NCBI GenBank assembly: GCA_902496345.1
Contig: CABVAP010000014.1
Coordinates: forward strand, 1 to 26,240
Source: an uncultured Eubacteriales bacterium
Lineage (GTDB): Bacteria > Bacillota > Clostridia > Lachnospirales > CAG-274
Length of the DNA: 26,240 bases
Direction: 5' to 3'
In this document: piece by piece, positions 24,300 through 26,240 of the stretch
How positions within the stretch are numbered: position 1 is the first letter of the stretch
How the letters are laid out: the number at the start of each line of letters is the position of its first letter
Made by a program: the position numbers and the translations under genes
The notes under the pieces: generated by a model
What the model was told of the DNA's origin: nothing
Database searches by the model: none
Seen by the model: only the letters and a program-made list of their open reading frames with translations

Positions 24300-25835
24300 A
24301 TGGAAAAATATTTAGAAGAATTTAAAAGCGAACTCAAGGATTTCAAAGAAAAAACAGAAATGTTTTACAATAAAGAAATGAGCGTTAAAGACTATAAAGG
24401 TTTTTCTGGAAAATACGGAAGTTATGCCCAAAGAGGTGGAAACGCAAGTATGTTGCGTCTTCGTATGACTGCTGGTAGACTTACAAAACAAAAACTTAAA
24501 TTTATTACAGAGTCAATTAAAAAATATAATGTTGATAAAATACATTTTACAACTTGTGAAACTATCCAGTTCCATAACCTTGATAAAAAAGCTGTCTGTG
24601 AAATTATGGAAGATGCTTTTGACTATAACATCATAACTGTCGGTGGTGGTGGGGATTTCCCTAGAAACATAATGTGTTCACCTTTATCCGGTGTTGAAAT
24701 TGGTGAAAATTTTGACGTTATGCCTTACGCTGAAAAGGCTGCTGATTATCTTCTTACTTTTGTAAATTCTGTTAAACTTCCTAGAAAACTTAAAGTCTGT
24801 TTTTCTAATTCACCTAAAAATCTTCCTCACGCTACTTTTAGAGATTTAGGTTTTGTTTCAAACCCAGACGGAACTTTTGATGTTTATAGTGCTGGTGGCC
24901 TTGGTAATAACCCTAAAATGGGTGTTTGTGTAGCACAAAAAGTTGCACCTACTGATATTTTATATTACATCAAAGCTATGGTTCTTACATTTATGGAACA
25001 CGGAAACTACGAAAACAGAGGTAAAGCAAGAACTAGATATATGCTTGATGTACTTGGAAAAGAAGAATATATCAAAGAATACAACAAAAACCTCGAAAAA
25101 GTTAAGGCAGAAGAAAAACTTGAAATAGAGGTTTCTACAAAAGAAATTACAAAGACTGGTACTCCTGCTGATATTGAATCTGATATGGTTATTAAACAAA
25201 AACAAACTGGTCTTTATGCTTTTAGATACCACCCTGTTGGAGGTACTCCTCTTATCGAAAATTTTGTTAAAATATATGATGTAATCAAAGATTTTGAAGA
25301 TGTTGAAGTTAGAATTGCACCAGAAGAAGAAATTTATATTATAAACTGTACAGCTGATGAAATTAAAAAGGTTTCTGAGGTTTTAACTGACAATGCTAAG
25401 AATGTTTTTGAAACATCTGTTGCCTGTATCGGTAGTGCTATTTGTCAAGTTGGTTTGAGAAACTCTCAAGGACTTATAAGTAAACTTGTTGAAGTTACAA
25501 GAAGTGCAAATATAAAAAATGGTGCTTTGCCTAAAATACATATCTCTGGTTGTCAATCTTCTTGTGGTACACACCAGATAGGTGAAATTGGTTTCCACGG
25601 TACTGCTAAAGTTATTGATAAAGTGGCTGAACCTGCTTTCTTCTTACACATTAACGGTAATGATTATCAAAATAAAGAACGTTTTGCTAAAACTCTTGGC
25701 GTTGTTCTTGAAAAAGATATTCCTGATTTTATCGTTGAACTTGGTAAAGCTGTTGAAAGCGAAAATAAAAATTACGAAGAATGGTTTAGTGAAGATAAAT
25801 TTATGGCTATCGCTGAAAAATATATTCAAGAATAA
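24300..25835 (+). CDS. Siroheme/4Fe-4S sulfite or nitrite reductase
   Basis: This 511-aa enzyme should reduce sulfite to sulfide or nitrite to ammonia with six electrons, probably from ferredoxin. It has the two half-repeats of the family. The C-terminal half carries the cluster and siroheme ligands: CIGSAIC (C-x5-C) and, further on, GCQSSCG (C-x3-C). The N-terminal half has the typical MLRLRMTAGRLTKQKL and GGGGDFPRNIMCSPLSG segments. The ATG has AAAAGGAG about 10 bases upstream. It stands alone behind its own promoter with no electron-donor subunit or siroheme genes nearby. Whether sulfite or nitrite is used cannot be decided here. Confidence 0.88.
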   Translation: MEKYLEEFKSELKDFKEKTEMFYNKEMSVKDYKGFSGKYGSYAQRGGNASMLRLRMTAGRLTKQKLKFITESIKKYNVDKIHFTTCETIQFHNLDKKAVCEIMEDAFDYNIITVGGGGDFPRNIMCSPLSGVEIGENFDVMPYAEKAADYLLTFVNSVKLPRKLKVCFSNSPKNLPHATFRDLGFVSNPDGTFDVYSAGGLGNNPKMGVCVAQKVAPTDILYYIKAMVLTFMEHGNYENRGKARTRYMLDVLGKEEYIKEYNKNLEKVKAEEKLEIEVSTKEITKTGTPADIESDMVIKQKQTGLYAFRYHPVGGTPLIENFVKIYDVIKDFEDVEVRIAPEEEIYIINCTADEIKKVSEVLTDNAKNVFETSVACIGSAICQVGLRNSQGLISKLVEVTRSANIKNGALPKIHISGCQSSCGTHQIGEIGFHGTAKVIDKVAEPAFFLHINGNDYQNKERFAKTLGVVLEKDIPDFIVELGKAVESENKNYEEWFSEDKFMAIAEKYIQE

Positions 25836-25852
25836 TTTGGAGATGAAATGAT

Positions 25853-26240
25853 ATGGATACACTCTATGTAAAAACAGAAAGAGCAAAATCTGAATATCCT
25901 ATTTATATAAAAGATGATTTTAGCGAACTTGAAAACGCATTTAAAAAAGCTGGTTTATCTGGTACGAAAGTTTGCATAATTTGTGATACAAATACAGAAA
26001 AATATTACCTTGAAGATGTAAAAAAAATTGCTGAAAAATGCTTTTCTCAAGTTTCTAATTATACATTTCCGGCTGGAGAAAAAAGCAAAAATCTTGACAC
26101 TATCAGAGAGTTTTTTGCCCACTTTGTTGAGCAAGGACTTGACAGAAAATCTGTTATAATTGCCCTTGGTGGTGGTGTAGTTGGAGATATGGCTGGTTTT
26201 GCTGCTGCATCTTATATGCGTGGTATCAGATTTGTTCAAA
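25853..26240 (+). CDS. aroB: 3-dehydroquinate synthase, N-terminal part
   Basis: AroB makes 3-dehydroquinate from DAHP in the shikimate pathway. The first 129 codons are present. They include the FPAGEKSKNLDTI substrate and NAD region and the ALGGGVVGDMAGFAAASYMRGI motif (glycine-rich NAD+-binding loop and metal-binding area). The frame is open to the window end, so this is a truncation by the window and not a broken gene. The start ATG at 25853 is chosen over out-of-frame ATGs at 25843 and 25848; GGAG lies at 25839-25842. It follows the reductase by 17 nt, so co-transcription is likely. Confidence 0.92.
   Translation, partial: MDTLYVKTERAKSEYPIYIKDDFSELENAFKKAGLSGTKVCIICDTNTEKYYLEDVKKIAEKCFSQVSNYTFPAGEKSKNLDTIREFFAHFVEQGLDRKSVIIALGGGVVGDMAGFAAASYMRGIRFVQ

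Overview
The window is about 26 kb of AT-rich DNA with tightly packed genes. It comes from a Gram-positive, endospore-forming bacterium, most likely an anaerobe of the class Clostridia (my guess is Lachnospirales or a relative; genus not determined). The basis is the spoIIA sporulation operon, KtrAB potassium uptake, a LexA repressor, a biotin-dependent sodium-pump decarboxylase cluster, strong AGGAGG-type ribosome binding sites and low GC throughout. No rRNA, tRNA, CRISPR array, insertion sequence or phage gene was seen, and no gap without a gene exceeds 300 bases.

Region 1 (1-6.9 kb, minus strand): two tandem DUF2225 zinc-ribbon paralogues, then smc and ftsY. A terminator-like hairpin with a UUCG loop abuts the smc ribosome binding site. 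FtsY has a 42-bp-periodic acidic repeat in its N-terminal linker. A GC-rich hairpin repeat lies downstream of ftsY at the window edge.

Region 2 (6.9-13.1 kb): a minus-strand operon reads, in transcription order, divergent MmdA-type carboxyltransferase, OadG-type gamma subunit, biotin carrier protein, OadB-type sodium-pump subunit and OadA-type carboxyltransferase. Two different carboxyltransferases therefore share one carrier and one pump. A LysR-type regulator is transcribed divergently. The shared intergenic region carries a 7-11-7 inverted repeat and a pair of 11-bp direct repeats exactly 20 bp apart.

Region 3 (13.1-17.6 kb): an RsuA-type pseudouridine synthase on the minus strand, then a plus-strand operon ktrB-ktrA-SpoU rRNA methyltransferase-dCMP deaminase that ends in a bidirectional terminator.

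Region 4 (17.6-24.2 kb): the sporulation operon spoIIAA-spoIIAB-sigF (minus strand) is followed after 23 nt by a gene for a 1159-residue protein. This protein has two complete subtilisin domains in tandem, resembles the Csp germination proteases and has both catalytic triads intact. Divergent from spoIIA is lexA, followed after one nucleotide by a DnaQ-like exonuclease whose stop codon lies inside the terminator stem.

Region 5 (24.2-26.2 kb): a sulfite/nitrite reductase with its own sigma-A promoter, then the start of aroB, cut by the window end.

The best candidates for under-described biology are the double-domain Csp-like protease in the spoIIA operon and the two-transferase sodium-pump cluster with a strongly altered MmdA-type subunit.
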